A DNA stretch of 16,782 bases. Origin: Firmicutes bacterium UBA3910. GTDB taxonomy: Bacteria > Bacillota > Limnochordia > Darwinibacteriales > Darwinibacteriaceae. The stretch lies in NCBI GenBank assembly GCA_002391465.1, contig DGFC01000185.1, positions 1-16,782 on the forward strand. Reading direction: 5' to 3'. A program made the position numbers and the translations under genes. The notes under the pieces are model-generated. The model was not told the DNA's origin. It did no database searches and worked only from the letters and a program-made list of their open reading frames with translations. Shown piece after piece: positions 14,813 through 16,782 of this stretch (positions are counted from its first letter, which is position 1; every line of letters begins with the position of its first letter).

Positions 14813-15895
14813 CTAGTTCTTATTCTTGAACGCCAGCATGAAGTCGCGCAGGGCTTCACAGGCAGCGGGAGGTACCGCGTTGTAAATGGAAGCCCGGCAG
14901 CCGCCAATGGAGCGGTGACCCGCTAAGCCCACAAAGCCTTGGGCAGCGGCCTCCTGTAGGAACTTTTGTTCCAATTCCTTAGTAGCTAAATTGAAGGTCA
15001 CGTTCATCAGTGAGCGGCTGTCCTTGGCGGCATGATCAGTGTAGAAGCCGTCGCTCTGATCGATGGCGTCGTAGATAACAGCCGCCTTAGCCTCGTTCTG
15101 CTCCTCAATGGCCTTCACTCCGCCTAAGCTGTCAACCCACGCCAGTACTCTACCCAGCAGGTAAATGCCGAAGGTAGGAGGAGTGTTGAAGAGGGAGTTG
15201 CTCTTTACATGGGTCGAATACTTAAGCATAGTCGGCAGATCCTGTTCAGCCTGGTCCAGCAGATCATCGCGGACAATCACAACGGTAACACCGGAAGGTC
15301 CTAAGTTCTTCTGGGCTCCGGCATAGATCAAGCCGAATTTGCTCACGTCTATCGGTTTGGAGAGGATATCGCTGGACATGTCCGCAATCAAGGGTACACC
15401 CTTGGTGTCGGGGAATTCACGCCACTGGGTGCCGTAGATCGTGTTGTTGGAGGTAATATGCACGTAGGCTTCATCTCCACTGATCTCCAAGCTGTCTAGG
15501 GCAGGAATATAACTGTAAGTCTCCCCTTTACTACTCCCCCCGATTTTCACCTGACCAAAGCGCTCCGCTTCGTCCCGAGCCTTTTCGGACCAGGAACCGG
15601 TGAGGATGTAATTGGCCGTCTTATCTTGCGACAAGAAGTTCATGGGCACCATGGCGAACTGCAGACTGGCTCCGCCCTGCAAAAAGAGAATTTGATAGTT
15701 ACTGGGTATATTTAACAGTTTGCGCAGCAGTTCTTTAGCCTCGTTATGTACCGCATCGTAATCTTTACTGCGGTGGCTTAACTCCATGACAGACATGCCC
15801 GTGCCCCTAAAGTCCAGAAGTTCCGCCTGGGCTTCCTGCAGCACTGCCAAAGGCAGAGCGGCGGGACCGGCGTTGAAGTTATACGCTCTGTTCAT
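14813..15895 (-). CDS. serC: phosphoserine aminotransferase
   Basis: The protein has 360 residues, the normal SerC length. It converts 3-phosphohydroxypyruvate and glutamate to phosphoserine and 2-oxoglutarate with PLP, the second step of serine synthesis, in the cytosol. Signatures run in order: NFNAGPAALPLAVLQEAQ at the N-terminus, GMSVMELSHRSK (33-44), FLQGGASLQFAMVPMN (71-86), and the PLP lysine Lys196 in AGAQKNLGPSG. A C-terminal GHRSIGGCRASIYNA binds substrate phosphate. GGAGGAGG lies about 7 nt upstream of the ATG. It is divergent from serA across a 149-bp control region and followed by tandem terminators. Nothing unusual is seen in the protein. Confidence 0.97.
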   Translation of the reverse strand: MNRAYNFNAGPAALPLAVLQEAQAELLDFRGTGMSVMELSHRSKDYDAVHNEAKELLRKLLNIPSNYQILFLQGGASLQFAMVPMNFLSQDKTANYILTGSWSEKARDEAERFGQVKIGGSSKGETYSYIPALDSLEISGDEAYVHITSNNTIYGTQWREFPDTKGVPLIADMSSDILSKPIDVSKFGLIYAGAQKNLGPSGVTVVIVRDDLLDQAEQDLPTMLKYSTHVKSNSLFNTPPTFGIYLLGRVLAWVDSLGGVKAIEEQNEAKAAVIYDAIDQSDGFYTDHAAKDSRSLMNVTFNLATKELEQKFLQEAAAQGFVGLAGHRSIGGCRASIYNAVPPAACEALRDFMLAFKNKN

Positions 15896-15928
15896 CTAAC
15901 TGCCTCCTCCTGGTTTCCACTTTTCTCT

Positions 15929-15957
15929 ATCCTATCATAAACTAAGCAGGAAACCAA
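15929..15957 (-). promoter_or_regulatory. weak candidate promoter for serC
   Basis: Minus-strand TTGGTT (15952-15957) and TAGGAT (15929-15934) are 17 bp apart and would start RNA about 27 nt before the serC ATG. Both elements match consensus only partly; placement and the absence of a better choice are the main support. Confidence 0.35.
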
Positions 15958-15975
15958 CTATTCTACGGATCCCTT

Positions 15976-16003
15976 TTGATAATGTTACTCATTATGGTAT
16001 AAT
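15976..16003 (+). promoter_or_regulatory. serA: sigma-A promoter of serA
   Basis: TTGATA (15976-15981) and a perfect TATAAT (15998-16003) are 16 bp apart. The predicted start near 16010 gives a leader of about 35 nt before the GTG start of serA. Confidence 0.85.
15978..15996. promoter_or_regulatory. Fur-box-like palindrome in the serA promoter
   Basis: ATAATG (15979-15984) and CATTAT (15990-15995) form a perfect inverted repeat with a 5-nt spacer, lying between the -35 and -10. The 19 bases from 15978 match the classical 19-bp Fur consensus GATAATGATAATCATTATC at 16 positions. A protein bound here would block the promoter. Assignment to Fur rather than a relative (Zur, PerR) or another regulator is inference. 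Confidence 0.45.
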
Positions 16004-16044
16004 TAACCCACAATCACAACGGAAAGTGCGGAAGGAGGATTTTC

Positions 16045-16782
16045 GTGTTTCGAGTGCTCGTTTCTGACAAGATTGATGAACTGGGCTTAGCCCCCCTTTT
16101 AACGAATGACCAGATTGAGGTTGTACAGAAAAACGTGGCTGAGGTGGATGACCTGGACAGCTATGACGCCATCTTGGTGCGCAGCGCAACCAAGGTGACG
16201 GCAGAAGTTATCGAGAAAATGCCGCGGCTCAAGATAATTGGCCGGGCAGGCGTCGGTGTGGATAATATCGACCTTGCAGCGGCAACCGCCAAGGGCATTA
16301 ACGTGGTCAACGCTCCCTGGGGCAACATCGTTTCCACCGCTGAGCATACCTTTGCCATGATGATGGCCCTAGTCCGCAGCATCCCCCAAGCCCACAACTC
16401 CCTGAAGAACCACGAGTGGAAGCGCTCTTCTTTTCTAGGTACGGAGCTGATGGGCAAGACGTTAGGCTTAATTGGCTTTGGCCGTGTAGGTACAGAACTT
16501 GCCAAGCGGGCGGTAGCCTTTGAGATGAACGTCCTCGCCTACAGTCGTTCCATCACGCCCGAACGGGCGGAGAAATACGGGGCAAAGGCAGCTACCTTCG
16601 AGGATATCCTGAGGGAGAGCGACATCATATCGGTCCATACCGGCCTGACGGAACAAACCAGAGGCCTGCTTAACGCCGAGAGTCTAGCCAAAACGAAAAA
16701 GGGCGTTCTGATCATTAACTGTGCCCGGGGCGGCATTGTGGATGAAGGGGTCCTGCAGCGCTTTTTGGAGAGCGGACATGTG
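16045..16782 (+). CDS. serA: D-3-phosphoglycerate dehydrogenase, N-terminal 246 codons
   Basis: The frame is open from a GTG at 16045 to the window edge, so the C-terminal part is missing. The enzyme oxidises 3-phosphoglycerate to phosphohydroxypyruvate with NAD, the first step of serine synthesis. Visible parts are the start MFRVLVSDKIDELGLAPL, substrate loop RSATKV (52-57), GRAGVGVDNIDL (69-80), the NAD fold GFGRVG at 144-149 and the catalytic Arg228 in ARGGIVDE. The usual enzyme has GLGRIG; the Phe and Val changes are mild. GGAAGGAGG lies 6 nt before the GTG. Whether it has the ACT regulatory domain cannot be seen. It is divergent from serC, and its promoter contains a Fur-like palindrome. 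Confidence 0.95.
   Translation, partial: MFRVLVSDKIDELGLAPLLTNDQIEVVQKNVAEVDDLDSYDAILVRSATKVTAEVIEKMPRLKIIGRAGVGVDNIDLAAATAKGINVVNAPWGNIVSTAEHTFAMMMALVRSIPQAHNSLKNHEWKRSSFLGTELMGKTLGLIGFGRVGTELAKRAVAFEMNVLAYSRSITPERAEKYGAKAATFEDILRESDIISVHTGLTEQTRGLLNAESLAKTKKGVLIINCARGGIVDEGVLQRFLESGHV

Overview
The window looks like chromosomal DNA from a moderately GC-rich member of the Bacillota (Firmicutes). The signs are strong AGGAGG-type ribosome binding sites, frequent GTG and TTG starts, many hairpin-plus-T-tract terminators, a CtsR-type heat-shock operator (a Gram-positive regulator), a c-di-GMP-I (GEMM-I) riboswitch and a DpnM-like adenine methylase. Lineage below phylum cannot be fixed by eye. 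No rRNA, tRNA, CRISPR array, insertion sequence or prophage was seen.

Layout. Positions 1-3031 (minus strand) hold a tightly packed three-gene unit read from right to left: an octopine/nopaline-dehydrogenase-family NAD(P) oxidoreductase, a single-chain cobalamin-binding protein with a glutamate-mutase-E-like barrel, and the first 37 codons of a PFL-activase-like radical SAM protein. A leader with its own promoter-like sequence and a terminator precedes it (3097-3234). At 3321-5345 is a cytosolic prolyl oligopeptidase. At 5468-5893 is a small heat-shock protein under a sigma-A promoter overlapped by a CtsR-like operator, with a second perfect CtsR box further upstream. At 6125-9208 are three minus-strand genes: an exported TPR protein, galE, and a six-helix membrane GGDEF diguanylate cyclase. 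At 9299-11161 is a FapA/DUF342 protein whose leader is a c-di-GMP-I riboswitch followed by an intrinsic terminator. At 11424-12257 is a solitary Dam/DpnM-type methylase, divergent from a YtcJ-like amidohydrolase (12365-13969). That gene converges with an inositol-monophosphatase-family gene (13959-14720). The right end carries serC (minus) and serA (plus, cut by the window edge) as a divergent pair.

How they fit together. Two themes stand out. The first is c-di-GMP: an apparently active diguanylate cyclase with an intact inhibitory site lies about 2 kb from a c-di-GMP riboswitch that should control the FapA gene, with polysaccharide-related galE between them. The second is the B12-mutase-like/opine-dehydrogenase unit, which I cannot match to a pathway I know and which is the best candidate here for an undescribed metabolic system. 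serA and serC give the first two steps of serine synthesis, but no serB is visible. A near-consensus Fur-type palindrome sits between the -35 and -10 of serA.
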